Positions 44,868 to 53,153 of a DNA stretch of 64,000 nucleotides are shown piece after piece (position 1 is the first letter of the stretch; each line of letters begins with the position of its first letter). Source of the stretch: an uncultured Gemmatimonadota bacterium (GTDB taxonomy: Bacteria; Gemmatimonadota; Gemmatimonadetes; Gemmatimonadales; Gemmatimonadaceae); the NCBI GenBank assembly GCA_902826615.1, contig CADEFN010000001.1, positions 868,001 through 932,000 of the forward strand. The letters are read 5' to 3'. The position numbers and the translations under genes are program-made. Below the pieces are notes generated by a model. That model saw only the letters and a list, made by a program, of their open reading frames with translations. It was not told the DNA's origin and made no database searches.

Positions 44868-47438
44868 ATGGAGTCAAAGACCTGTCCGCAGTGTGGTAAG
44901 GTGTACGGCGCCGACGATCGGTTTTGCACGATCGATGGCGCCGCGCTTGTCGCGGCTTCGGGTGGCTCGCTCATCGGGACGGTGCTCGCCGACCGGTTCC
45001 TGGTCATGGACAAGCTGGGCGAGGGGGGCATGGGCGAGGTGTACCTCGCTGAACACGTGCGCATGAAGCGCAAGGTGGCGCTCAAACTCATGCGCCCCTG
45101 GATGCTGGGTGATCCGGTGGCGGTCGGTCGCTTTCACCGAGAGGCCGAAAATGCGAGCCAGATCTCGCATCCCAACGTGGCGCAGGTCTACGACTTCGGC
45201 GAAACGGCAGAGCGGGTGGTGTACCTCGCCATGGAGTTTGTGGAAGGCGAACCGCTCTCGCGTATCCTCGACCGCGAACAGCGGGTCAATCTGGTGCGGG
45301 CGACCGAAATCGTGCGCCAGATCGGCGAGGCGCTGACAGCCGCCCATGCGTTAGGCATCCTGCACCGCGACCTCAAGCCCGACAATGTCATGGTGGGACG
45401 CACCCGCTATGGCACCGACCAGATCAAACTCGTCGACTTCGGCATCGCGCGGGCGATGAACCGCACCACGCAGCAGTTCACGTCCACGGGGCTGGTGGTC
45501 GGGACACCCGACTACATGAGCCCCGAACAGCTTTCGGGTGATGAACTCGATGGCCGGAGCGACCTGTACGCCCTGGCGCTGATTGCCTTCCGCCTGCTGA
45601 CTGGCGGAAGCGCCTACTCCGAGAGCTCGAGCGGCGAGTCCCTGGTCTCTCGCCTGACGGGGAAGCCCAAGCCACTCGGCGCCTTGCGCCCCGATGTCGT
45701 GTGGCCCGATTCGCTGCAGGCTGCGTTCAACCGGGCCCTTGCTCCCGATCCGGCCGACCGTTTTGCCGACGCCATGGAGTTTGTGGCCGAACTCGACGCG
45801 GCCGTGCAGGAAATGCCGTTGGGCAGCGACGAGCAGTCGTACCTGGTGGCCCTGTCGCAGCGGCATCCCACGCCGGCGCGAGGTGGACTGGTGCTCGACA
45901 CCGCGACACCGGTACGCCCGTCGTCAGCCGTCCGCCTGCCAACACCGCCCACCGGTACCATGGCCGAGGCCCCCGCGCGCCAGGTTACCGAAGCGCGCGA
46001 AGAGGCGCGCGAAGTTCCTCGGCAGCCGATGCTGGAAGTCCCGGCGCCGAGTGAGACTCCTCCAGCCCCGGCACCGAAGCGAGGCGCTGAGCAGTCAGTC
46101 GCAGCAACGGTCACGCCGTCCCGCTCCGGTTCGCGCGTCGGCATCGGAGCTGGTGTTGCGGTCGCGGCGGCAGCCGCGATCTGGTTTGCCACACGCGGAG
46201 GCAGCGCACCCGAGCCCCCCGCCGAAGTGGCCGCTGTGGAGACTCCCGCTCCTGCGGCGGCACCCATCACGCCTGCGGCCCCAGCACCCAAGGCCGCCGG
46301 CGTCAGCATCGACTCCGCCGCGTTACAAACCGCCCGGCGCGCCACAGTTGCGGTGTGGGGCGTGGCCGGTGCCAGGGGGGCCGCGGTGATTGTCGACTCA
46401 TCGGGGCTCGCGTTCACGGCGGCGTCGCTGGTGCCGCCCGATTCGGTTGTGAGTGTTTTTCTCGACCCCAACACCCGACTCAAGGCCACGGTTCTGACGG
46501 TCGACAGAGCGAAGGGGATCGCTACCCTCCTCCTCCCGCTCCGCCGTTGTACTCCCCGCTGCGCCGTGGTTGTCCCGCCGGCGGCTGACCCCAGCGCAGG
46601 CGATTCAGCGGCCTGGCTTCCGCCATCCGCTCGTGGGGACGGCGAAACGCGACGCACGACCATCACCACCTTTGATGGAGCCACCATCGCCACGGCTGTC
46701 ACCAACCGCCCCGCGGCGGGGACGCCTCTCGTCTCGGCTGCCGGTGGTTTGGTCGGGCTCGCGGCGGGCAATCGCCTTATTCCACCAACCGCATTGCGCG
46801 ACGAACTGGTGCGCGGGCGTGCCGCCGCAAAGGGACGTTCCCCGGGCGAAGAGACCATTCCCATCTGGCCAGAGCGCGTGGTTCCTAACGGCCAGCTGGA
46901 CTCGGCGGCCACCGACCGCGCCAGGTCACGCCTGACCGTCTACCAGCTCCCCGACCAGAAGGATCTGCGCGTCCTGGCCATGACCCCGCAGGTCATGAAG
47001 TACCGCGTCGACCGCGCCACCGACCCGATGAACCTGTCGGCGGCGGACCCCATCGCCGCCTGGGGCCCGTGGAAGACCTATCTCGCCGAACGCCGGGCGG
47101 TGGTGATGCTCAACGCGGCCCACAAGGATGCCTCATTTCCTAACTGGCCACAGAAGCCGGTGAACATCAAGAATGGCGATGTGAGCGAAGTGCGCCTCTT
47201 CCGCAATGACTCCCTGCTGGCGCCCATCGATGCCGGGACATTCAAGGGGCTGGTGAACAATGGCGACCGTTCAGTGCCAATGTCCGCGGTGGGTGCCTGG
47301 TCGGCTTTCGACTTTCTTCCGCAGGGCACGTACCGGGTGGAGGTGCTGAACAACTCCGGCACACCAGTGGTAGTGCAACCGCTACCCCCCGGCACCCTCG
47401 AAGCCATCCGCATCGACTTCGCCTGGCTTTTCAGGTAG
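44868..47438 (+). CDS. Ser/Thr protein kinase with N-terminal zinc ribbon and degenerate trypsin-like domain
   Basis: 856 residues from ATG 44868 (a GTG at 44823 is possible). C6, C9 and C20 in TCPQCGKVY and RFCTIDG form a short zinc-ribbon. Kinase: LGEGGMGEVY, catalytic Lys in VALKLM, HRDLKPDNV, DFGIAR, GTPDYMSPEQ. A long Pro/Ala linker and one membrane helix (GVAVAAAAAIWFA) follow. Residues ~480-655 look like a trypsin fold that lost its catalytic residues (FTAASLV where AAH is expected, GIATLLL, and GTPLVSAAGGLVGLA where GNSGGP is expected). The C-terminal ~200 residues (PLLTVYQLPDQKDLRVLA onward) match no domain I know. It stands alone in the D-amino-acid region. Confidence 0.9.
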   Translation: MESKTCPQCGKVYGADDRFCTIDGAALVAASGGSLIGTVLADRFLVMDKLGEGGMGEVYLAEHVRMKRKVALKLMRPWMLGDPVAVGRFHREAENASQISHPNVAQVYDFGETAERVVYLAMEFVEGEPLSRILDREQRVNLVRATEIVRQIGEALTAAHALGILHRDLKPDNVMVGRTRYGTDQIKLVDFGIARAMNRTTQQFTSTGLVVGTPDYMSPEQLSGDELDGRSDLYALALIAFRLLTGGSAYSESSSGESLVSRLTGKPKPLGALRPDVVWPDSLQAAFNRALAPDPADRFADAMEFVAELDAAVQEMPLGSDEQSYLVALSQRHPTPARGGLVLDTATPVRPSSAVRLPTPPTGTMAEAPARQVTEAREEAREVPRQPMLEVPAPSETPPAPAPKRGAEQSVAATVTPSRSGSRVGIGAGVAVAAAAAIWFATRGGSAPEPPAEVAAVETPAPAAAPITPAAPAPKAAGVSIDSAALQTARRATVAVWGVAGARGAAVIVDSSGLAFTAASLVPPDSVVSVFLDPNTRLKATVLTVDRAKGIATLLLPLRRCTPRCAVVVPPAADPSAGDSAAWLPPSARGDGETRRTTITTFDGATIATAVTNRPAAGTPLVSAAGGLVGLAAGNRLIPPTALRDELVRGRAAAKGRSPGEETIPIWPERVVPNGQLDSAATDRARSRLTVYQLPDQKDLRVLAMTPQVMKYRVDRATDPMNLSAADPIAAWGPWKTYLAERRAVVMLNAAHKDASFPNWPQKPVNIKNGDVSEVRLFRNDSLLAPIDAGTFKGLVNNGDRSVPMSAVGAWSAFDFLPQGTYRVEVLNNSGTPVVVQPLPPGTLEAIRIDFAWLFR

Positions 47439-47450
47439 CGGGCCGACGCT

Positions 47451-47470
47451 CCCCGGACATGATCCCGGGG
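47451..47470. terminator. Hairpin between convergent kinase and M20 genes
   Basis: CCCCGG (47451-47456) pairs with CCGGGG (47465-47470) around an eight-base loop; GACG and CGTC extend the stem with bulges. It lies 13 bases past the kinase stop and 18 before the M20 stop. Confidence 0.45.
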
Positions 47471-47487
47471 CCAACGTCGTCAGCGCG

Positions 47488-48678
47488 TCAGGCTCCCGCA
47501 CTCGCCTGGCGCGCGCACTCCGCCAGCACGGCACCGCCCACAAAAATCGCCCCTTCTGCTGCATGAAACCGTGGCGAGTGGGCGGCGGTCCGCTCCCCAC
47601 CGGCTTCGCGGGCCCCGATGCGCATGAAACACCCCGGGATACGCTCCATATAGAAGGCAAAGTCCTCGCCTCCCATGTTGGTGATCCCGAACGGGACCAC
47701 CGTCCCGGCGCCTAACGCCAACTCGGCAGCGGTGCGGGCCACTGCCGCTTCGCGCTCCGGGTTCACGATCGGGGGTGTGCCCCGTTCCATCTCGGCACGC
47801 ACTGTCACTCCGTGCGCTTCACCAACCGCCACCGACAGCCGCGCCACCTCGTCGAGCAGACGTTGCCGGGTCACCGGATCCATCGCACGCAATGTCCCCG
47901 TCATCGTCACCCGTTCGGGAATGACATTCGACGCCACGCCACCGTGGATCGAGCCGACCGACACCACCGCGGGCGCGGCAGGATCGAGCCTGCGAGCAAC
48001 GACAGTTTGCAGCGCGGTCACAATCGCGGCGGCGGCCACAATCGGGTCGGCCGACTCATGCGGTCGCGCGCCATGTGCCCCTCGCCCGATCACCTCGAGC
48101 GTGAACGAATCGGCCGAGGCGGCAAGGGCGCCGGCTTCGGCCACCACCTCTCCGACGGCAAAGCGCCGGTCGACGTGCCCGCCAAAAATGGCTGCCACTC
48201 CATCCAGGGCCCCACTTTCCAGGATGGCGCTTGCCCCGGCGCCCACTTCTTCGGCCGGCTGCAGCACCAGCACCACGTCGCCCTCCGCGGGCGAGGCCAG
48301 CAAACGCAAGGCAGCAGCCACGGTCCAGGTGGCGTGAACATCATGTCCGCAGGCATGCATGACGCCCGGCACTAACGACGCGTAGTCGAGGCCGGTTTCC
48401 TCGTGAATCGGGAGGGCATCGATGTCGCCACGCAACGCGACGGTTAGCGCCCCACCGCGTGTTCCGGGAATACGCGCCACCACACCCGTGCCCGCCACAC
48501 GGCGGACGTCGTGAGCGCCCGCCGCTTGAAGCGTGGCGGCAAGCCGTGCGGCGGTCTGCTCTTCCTTCCACGACAGTTCCGGCTCCCGGTGCAGCGCGCG
48601 CCGCAGCTCCAGGAGTTGCGAACGCTCGGCGCTGCTGAAGAGCGCTGCGGCCCGCGCGGCTGATTCGGCGGCGCCCAT
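47488..48678 (-). CDS. M20 family amidohydrolase (N-acyl-L-amino-acid deacylase)
   Basis: Start at ATG 48678, giving 396 residues; the longer frame would overlap the racemase gene. M20D features: RRALHREPELSWKEEQTAARL, RGDIDALPIHEETGLDY, ACGHDVH (metal His), LQPAEEVGAGA (Glu ligands), RGAHGARPH and RFHAAEGAIFVGG (metal His). M20D enzymes hydrolyse N-acyl amino acids such as hippurate, N-acetyl or N-succinyl amino acids. In the inversion pathway it would take N-acyl-L-amino acid to the free L-amino acid. It follows the racemase with five bases between. Confidence 0.9.
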   Translation of the reverse strand: MGAAESAARAAALFSSAERSQLLELRRALHREPELSWKEEQTAARLAATLQAAGAHDVRRVAGTGVVARIPGTRGGALTVALRGDIDALPIHEETGLDYASLVPGVMHACGHDVHATWTVAAALRLLASPAEGDVVLVLQPAEEVGAGASAILESGALDGVAAIFGGHVDRRFAVGEVVAEAGALAASADSFTLEVIGRGAHGARPHESADPIVAAAAIVTALQTVVARRLDPAAPAVVSVGSIHGGVASNVIPERVTMTGTLRAMDPVTRQRLLDEVARLSVAVGEAHGVTVRAEMERGTPPIVNPEREAAVARTAAELALGAGTVVPFGITNMGGEDFAFYMERIPGCFMRIGAREAGGERTAAHSPRFHAAEGAIFVGGAVLAECARQASAGA

Positions 48679-48683
48679 CGCGC

Positions 48684-49805
48684 CTAACGCCCGAGCTGCA
48701 GGGTCCGGACCGTCAGGTCGTCCACCCGGTCCCGGTCCACGGCGACGCCGATCCCCGGGGTGTCCAGCGGGACCCGGGTCGTGCCATCGGGCTGCATGGT
48801 CCACTCGGGGGTGATCACGTCGCGCGTCCAGTACCGCGAGCTCGGGCTGATATCGCCAGGCTTCTTGAAGTTGGGGAGTGAAGCAAGCGCCACGTTATAC
48901 GCGCGGCCCACCCCGCTTTCGAGCATCCCGCCGCACCACACCGGCATACCCTGCGACTCGAGGAAATCATGGATGGCAATCGACTGCGAGAACCCACCCA
49001 CCCGCCCCGGCTTGATGTTGATCATGCGTCCGCTGCCGAGCGTAACCATGTCCTGTGCCCGTTCGAGTGACGTGATCGACTCGTCGAGACAGACCGGTGT
49101 CTGCAGCCGCTTTTGCAACTCCGCATGCCGCACGAGATCGTCCCAGGCCAGCGGCTGCTCGAACATCATGAGCTTCTGATCGTCCATGGCCACCAGCGCG
49201 TCGATATCATCGAGTGTGTAGGCGTTGTTGGCGTCCGCCATGAGTGGGGCATCGGGAAAGGCCGCCCGCACCGCGCGCACATAGGCCACGTCCTTCCCGG
49301 GTTTGATCTTGAGCTTGATCTTGCGGTACCCCTGTGCCAGGGCGCCGCGCACCTTCTCCACCAGCGCTTCGGGTGTCGCCTGGATACCCAGCGAGATTCC
49401 GACATCGACCACTTCCCGGGTGCCGCCGATGAGCCGGGCGAGTGGAATGCCAAGCCGCTCGGCCTCCAGCCCCCACATGCCCATTTCCACGGCGGCTTTT
49501 GCCATTTGGTGTCCGCGGAAGTCGCTTTCGAGGGCGGCGTGCACGTCACCTGGGGCGGCGAAACGCTGTCCGAGCACACGCGGCGCCACCCACTTTTCGA
49601 TCACCGGCCACGCCGTGTCCACGATCTCGGGGAGATAGTTCGGAGCGTCGTCGCAGACACACTCGCTCCAGGTGGAGGCCCCGCTCCGGTCTTCGAGCTC
49701 CAGCAGCACGATGCGCCGCTCGGTCATGGTGCCGGAGGAAATCTGGAAGGGTTCCCGCAGCGGAAGCCGGATCTCGCGCAGGGTGAGGCGGACAAGTTCA
49801 AGCAT
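48684..49805 (-). CDS. N-acylamino-acid racemase / o-succinylbenzoate synthase family (enolase superfamily)
   Basis: ATG 49805 gives LELVRLTLREIRLPLREPF, the usual NSAR/OSBS start, and overlaps the GNAT stop by eight bases. Catalytic features: KIKLKIKPG (paired Lys), PLMADANNAY (Asp), MFEQPL (Glu), VCLDESI (Asp) and NIKPGRVGG (second acid/base Lys). All metal ligands are present. Members racemise N-succinyl or N-acyl amino acids, or make o-succinylbenzoate in menaquinone synthesis. No menaquinone gene is nearby, while GNAT and M20 neighbours are exactly the Geobacillus D-amino-acid inversion set, so racemase is favoured. Confidence 0.9.
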   Translation of the reverse strand: MLELVRLTLREIRLPLREPFQISSGTMTERRIVLLELEDRSGASTWSECVCDDAPNYLPEIVDTAWPVIEKWVAPRVLGQRFAAPGDVHAALESDFRGHQMAKAAVEMGMWGLEAERLGIPLARLIGGTREVVDVGISLGIQATPEALVEKVRGALAQGYRKIKLKIKPGKDVAYVRAVRAAFPDAPLMADANNAYTLDDIDALVAMDDQKLMMFEQPLAWDDLVRHAELQKRLQTPVCLDESITSLERAQDMVTLGSGRMINIKPGRVGGFSQSIAIHDFLESQGMPVWCGGMLESGVGRAYNVALASLPNFKKPGDISPSSRYWTRDVITPEWTMQPDGTTRVPLDTPGIGVAVDRDRVDDLTVRTLQLGR

Positions 49806-50613
49806 CGGGTGTTCGTGAAAGGACGTAGTAGGGAAGGCTGCCTTCATGGGCGCGGACCACCCGCGTCAGGGCATAGCCGTCACGAAGCAGTGGAACCACC
49901 GCCTGACGAACAGCGAGCCGCCAGCGCAGCGGGTGATCAGCGCCCTGGGCAGCCAGCGTCGCGGCATCGAGCGGGACCTGCACTCGAACCGTGCTCGCGT
50001 GTGAGGAGCGAAAGACGGGGAGGCCGTGATCGTCGAGCGGATTGAGCAGGGGAATCGCCGGGTCCGTGCCTAACGGCACGTCGGCGTCCCGCCGCGGGGT
50101 GAAGGGCTGCCGCAGTTCCCACGCCGCCACAAAACGATCGGTGGGGATTGAACCGTGCAGGGTGCTCCCCGTGTTGGAGCCGTACATGTCCTCGACATAC
50201 TCGGAGACATAGGCTCCGAGCTTGTTGATGTTGAGGTGCGCATTGCGAGCCACGAGAGGATCAAACGTCCAGAACATGACTTCGATGCCCAGCTGCAGCA
50301 CGCGTTCGCGCTGGTAATGCTTGAGTTGCTCGCCGATGTTCTGGCCCCGGGCCTCCTCGCGGACAGCGAGCATGTCCGACCAGTGCGCCAGGCGACCGTT
50401 ACGCACGCCTGTGAGCCCGAACACAAAACCCAGCATGCGTCCATTCGGAGCAAAAGCGCCGGCGGTGACACCGCCGATTTTCTGCCCGACCCGCAGGATG
50501 GCGGCCGGTACGCGTTCGGAAAAGCCGCGACCCCACGTTTCCTCCTGGATCTCACAGCATTCCTGATACTCGGCCAGAGTGTCCAGTTCGCGGATGAGAA
50601 GCGGAGGCGTCAT
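49798..50613 (-). CDS. GNAT-family N-acyltransferase, NSAR-operon type
   Basis: A 271-residue predicted GNAT of the COG3375 type. MLGFVFGLTGV, HWSDMLAVREEARGQNIGEQL (the acetyl-CoA loop) and FTFDP-like FWTFDPLVARNAHLNINKLGA are visible. The second half (MYGSNTGSTLHG, DRFVAAWEL) is typical for this branch. In Geobacillus kaustophilus the GNAT in this operon is a succinyl-CoA:D-amino acid N-succinyltransferase; the same role is inferred here. It is the first gene of the GNAT-racemase-M20 operon and its start is 96 bases from the divergent D-aminoacylase operon. Confidence 0.88.
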   Translation of the reverse strand: MTPPLLIRELDTLAEYQECCEIQEETWGRGFSERVPAAILRVGQKIGGVTAGAFAPNGRMLGFVFGLTGVRNGRLAHWSDMLAVREEARGQNIGEQLKHYQRERVLQLGIEVMFWTFDPLVARNAHLNINKLGAYVSEYVEDMYGSNTGSTLHGSIPTDRFVAAWELRQPFTPRRDADVPLGTDPAIPLLNPLDDHGLPVFRSSHASTVRVQVPLDAATLAAQGADHPLRWRLAVRQAVVPLLRDGYALTRVVRAHEGSLPYYVLSRTPDA

Positions 50614-50709
50614 TCAGGTGGGTGGTGGGCTTGCGGGCCGCAGGGGAGAGTGTAGATCATCAGGACAGAATTGTATACAATTCCAGCAAGAATGACAGGA
50701 GTCTCGGAC
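50614..50709. promoter_or_regulatory. Bidirectional promoter region of the two D-amino-acid operons
   Basis: The 96-base interval between the GNAT operon (leftward) and the D-aminoacylase operon (rightward) must hold both promoters and contains the palindrome at 50668-50683. AGGAG at 50697-50701 is the ribosome binding site for ATG 50710, which decides that start over ATG 50692. Confidence 0.6.
50668..50683. promoter_or_regulatory. Perfect 16-bp palindrome, candidate GntR-FCD operator
   Basis: GAATTGTATACAATTC is its own reverse complement. TTGTATACAA fits the TnGTATACnA pattern bound by many FadR/FCD-branch GntR regulators, and the operon to the right encodes exactly such a regulator as its second gene. 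Its position between two divergent start codons would let one dimer control both operons. Confidence 0.7.
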
Positions 50710-52443
50710 ATGCGCAAGACGTTGTGGGTCGTGGGTCTCGGTGTCGTCCTGGCGGCGTGCGGCGGGACAAGCGGGTCGCCCGGTGCGGCCGCGTCCAGTG
50801 CACGTGGCGACTACGATATCGTGCTGCTCAATGGAAGGATTATCGATGGATCGGGGAACGGCTGGTTCCTGGGCGACGTCGGTGTACGGGGCGACCGGAT
50901 TGCCAGGATCACCCCGGCCGGCCTCCTCAAGAATGCCGTGGCCCGCGACACCATCAACGCCACCGGACTTGTGGTGGCGCCGGGGTTCATCGACATCCAG
51001 AGTCATTCGCGCGACATGTTCCTGCTGGGTGACGGTCGGGTTGTCAGCAAGATCAGTCAGGGGATTACCACCGAGATCATGGGGGAGGGGTGGACCAACG
51101 CCCCGGCAAACGAGAAAACACTCGCCATGCTCTCGGCCGTTGATCCGTCGAATGCGGCAGACTCGCTCGCGCGCCGGTTTGCGGGGGCCCGCGGCTTTGA
51201 TGCCTGGCTGACCGCGATGGAGAAACACGGCGTCTCTCCCAATGTCGGGTCGTTCATCGGCGCCACGACCATTCGTGGCTTTGCCAAGGGTTCGTCTGAG
51301 GGAGCGGCCTCGCCCGCCGAGCTGGACTCGATGCGAGCCGCCACTCGGCGTGGTATGGAAGACGGTGCCTTCGGGATCGCGAGCGCGCTGATCTATCCTC
51401 CCGGCAACTTTGCCAGCACCGAAGAACTCGTGGAGGTCGCCAAGGCCATGGCACCCTACGGCGGTGTCTACATCTCACACATGCGTTCCGAGGCCGATGG
51501 CTATCTCGAGGCCATCGACGAGCTGCTGCGGATCGGGCGTGAGGGTGGGGTGGCCACCGAGATCTACCATCTCAAGGCTGGCGGTGTGCGTAACTGGCCT
51601 AAAGGTGTACAGGCGGTGGCCAAGATCGATTCGGCTCGCCGGGCGGGCCAGGACGTTCAGGCCAACATGTATCCCTACGTGGCGGGCGGCACCGGACTCG
51701 CGGCTTGCACGCCCCCGTGGGCGTCAGCCGACGACAAACTGCTGCAGAACCTGCGTGATCCCGCCATCCGGGCCAGGGTGATCGCCGAGATGAAGCAGGA
51801 GCGGACACCGTGGGAGAACCTCTGCAGTCTGGCGACGCCGGCCGGTGTCATGACCGTGGGCTACACCAAGGATGCCCTCAAGAAGTATGAAGGCAAGCGG
51901 ATCGCCGAGATCGCGGCCGAGCGCAAGACCGACTGGGCCAACACGGTGGTCGACCTGGTACTCGAGACGGACGGTGCTGTCGGCATGCTGGTCTTCATGA
52001 TGTCTGAAGCCAACGTCGAAATGCAGATGAAGCAGCCGTGGATGAAATTCGGCACCGATGCAGACGGCGTCGACCCCGACTCGGTCAAGGGAATGACCCA
52101 TCCTCGCACCTATGGCACCTTCCCGCGGATCCTGGGTTACTACGTGCGCGAACGCGGCGTGATGCCGCTGGAGGAGGCCGTACGCAAAGCATCGTCGGCG
52201 GTGGCAACCCGGCTTGGCATTCGCGAACGCGGGTTGCTCAAGGAAGGCTTCTACGCCGATGTGGCCGTCTTCGATCCTCTGACTATCGGGGACAAGGCGA
52301 CCTTCACGGCACCACATCAGATCTCCACTGGCATGCAGTACGTCTTTGTGAATGGCACGGCGGTATGGCGCAACGGCAAACACACCGGGGCAAAGCCCGG
52401 TCGTGTGGTGCGCGGACCCGGATGGACGGGCTGGCAGCCATGA
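50710..52443 (+). CDS. Secreted N-acyl-D-amino-acid deacylase-like amidohydrolase
   Basis: About 577 residues. The start MRKTLWVVGLGVVLAACGG has a lipobox (LAAC) and a good ribosome binding site. YDIVLLNGRIIDGSGN, APGFIDIQSHS, ISHMRSEAD, EIYHLKAGGVRNW, GTDADGVDPDS are the family marks. As in its paralog at 43017, the first HxH His is Gln and the Cys ligand is Glu (TTEIMGEGWTN). The protein is ~50-60% alike by eye to the 43017 paralog in the core motifs. It opens a likely seven-gene operon ending at 60942 and its stop overlaps the GntR start (ATGA). Confidence 0.88.
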   Translation: MRKTLWVVGLGVVLAACGGTSGSPGAAASSARGDYDIVLLNGRIIDGSGNGWFLGDVGVRGDRIARITPAGLLKNAVARDTINATGLVVAPGFIDIQSHSRDMFLLGDGRVVSKISQGITTEIMGEGWTNAPANEKTLAMLSAVDPSNAADSLARRFAGARGFDAWLTAMEKHGVSPNVGSFIGATTIRGFAKGSSEGAASPAELDSMRAATRRGMEDGAFGIASALIYPPGNFASTEELVEVAKAMAPYGGVYISHMRSEADGYLEAIDELLRIGREGGVATEIYHLKAGGVRNWPKGVQAVAKIDSARRAGQDVQANMYPYVAGGTGLAACTPPWASADDKLLQNLRDPAIRARVIAEMKQERTPWENLCSLATPAGVMTVGYTKDALKKYEGKRIAEIAAERKTDWANTVVDLVLETDGAVGMLVFMMSEANVEMQMKQPWMKFGTDADGVDPDSVKGMTHPRTYGTFPRILGYYVRERGVMPLEEAVRKASSAVATRLGIRERGLLKEGFYADVAVFDPLTIGDKATFTAPHQISTGMQYVFVNGTAVWRNGKHTGAKPGRVVRGPGWTGWQP

Positions 52444-53153
52444 GACCCGCCGTTCGCCGAGCAGGAAAACGCACCGCCCGTCCCGAGCAGGTCTACCAGA
52501 AGCTCCGGTCGCTGATTGTGCGGGGACAGCTCGCTCCCGGCGCACGCATCATCGAAACCGATGTGGCGGCACGGCTGGGGGTGAGCCGGACCCCTGTGCG
52601 GGGGGCGTTGCAGCGATTGCACCAGGAGGGGTACGTGGTCGAGTCCCCGCGCTTGCAACAATCGCGACCCCTGGTGGCGCCCCTCACGCAAGAAGATGCC
52701 CGCGAGCTGTTTTCCATCGTTGCCGAAATCGAAGGGCTCGCCGCGCGCGAGGCGGCCGGGCTCAGTGCGAGTGACCGGGAAGCCCTCTTCAAGGATCTCA
52801 CCCGCATCAATGAGGAATTCAAGCGAGTGTCGCAGGCCCGCATTCCCGATCACAATCGGGTGTGGGAGCTGGATGAGACTTTTCATCGGCGCTACGTGGA
52901 TGCGGCAGCGGGCCCGCGGCTCCTCGCGCTGCACGATGCGGTCAAACCGCAAGCCGAACGGTACGAGCGGCTGTACGTGAGCCTGCTCTCGCGCGACATC
53001 GGCCTCTCGGCCACCGAACACGGGGTCATTGCCAAGGCCATTCGCAGTGGCAACGCCGACGCGGCACAGTTTGCGGTGCAAACCAACTGGCGGAATGCGG
53101 CGACCCGTCTTGGCTCGGTGATTGAATCGGTGGGAGAACGCGGGTCGTGGTAG
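52440..53153 (+). CDS. GntR-family regulator, FadR/FCD branch
   Basis: ATG 52440 overlaps the D-aminoacylase stop; the frame is open further left but that is the other gene's territory. 237 residues. The N-terminal winged helix shows QVYQKLRSLIVRGQLAPGARI and VSRTPVRGALQRLHQEGYV. The FCD domain shows EIEGLAAREAAGLS, the DETFHRRY metal pair and a TEHGVIAKAI His; the third family His is replaced around AVQTNWRN, which may alter ligand or metal binding. It should repress until an acidic ligand, perhaps an amino-acid derivative, binds. The palindrome at 50668-50683 is its likely operator. Confidence 0.92.
   Translation: MRPAVRRAGKRTARPEQVYQKLRSLIVRGQLAPGARIIETDVAARLGVSRTPVRGALQRLHQEGYVVESPRLQQSRPLVAPLTQEDARELFSIVAEIEGLAAREAAGLSASDREALFKDLTRINEEFKRVSQARIPDHNRVWELDETFHRRYVDAAAGPRLLALHDAVKPQAERYERLYVSLLSRDIGLSATEHGVIAKAIRSGNADAAQFAVQTNWRNAATRLGSVIESVGERGSW

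Noticed and set aside
52038-52439. N-terminal extension of the GntR gene
   Set aside because: It lies inside the D-aminoacylase gene in another frame; the winged-helix domain starts naturally after ATG 52440.
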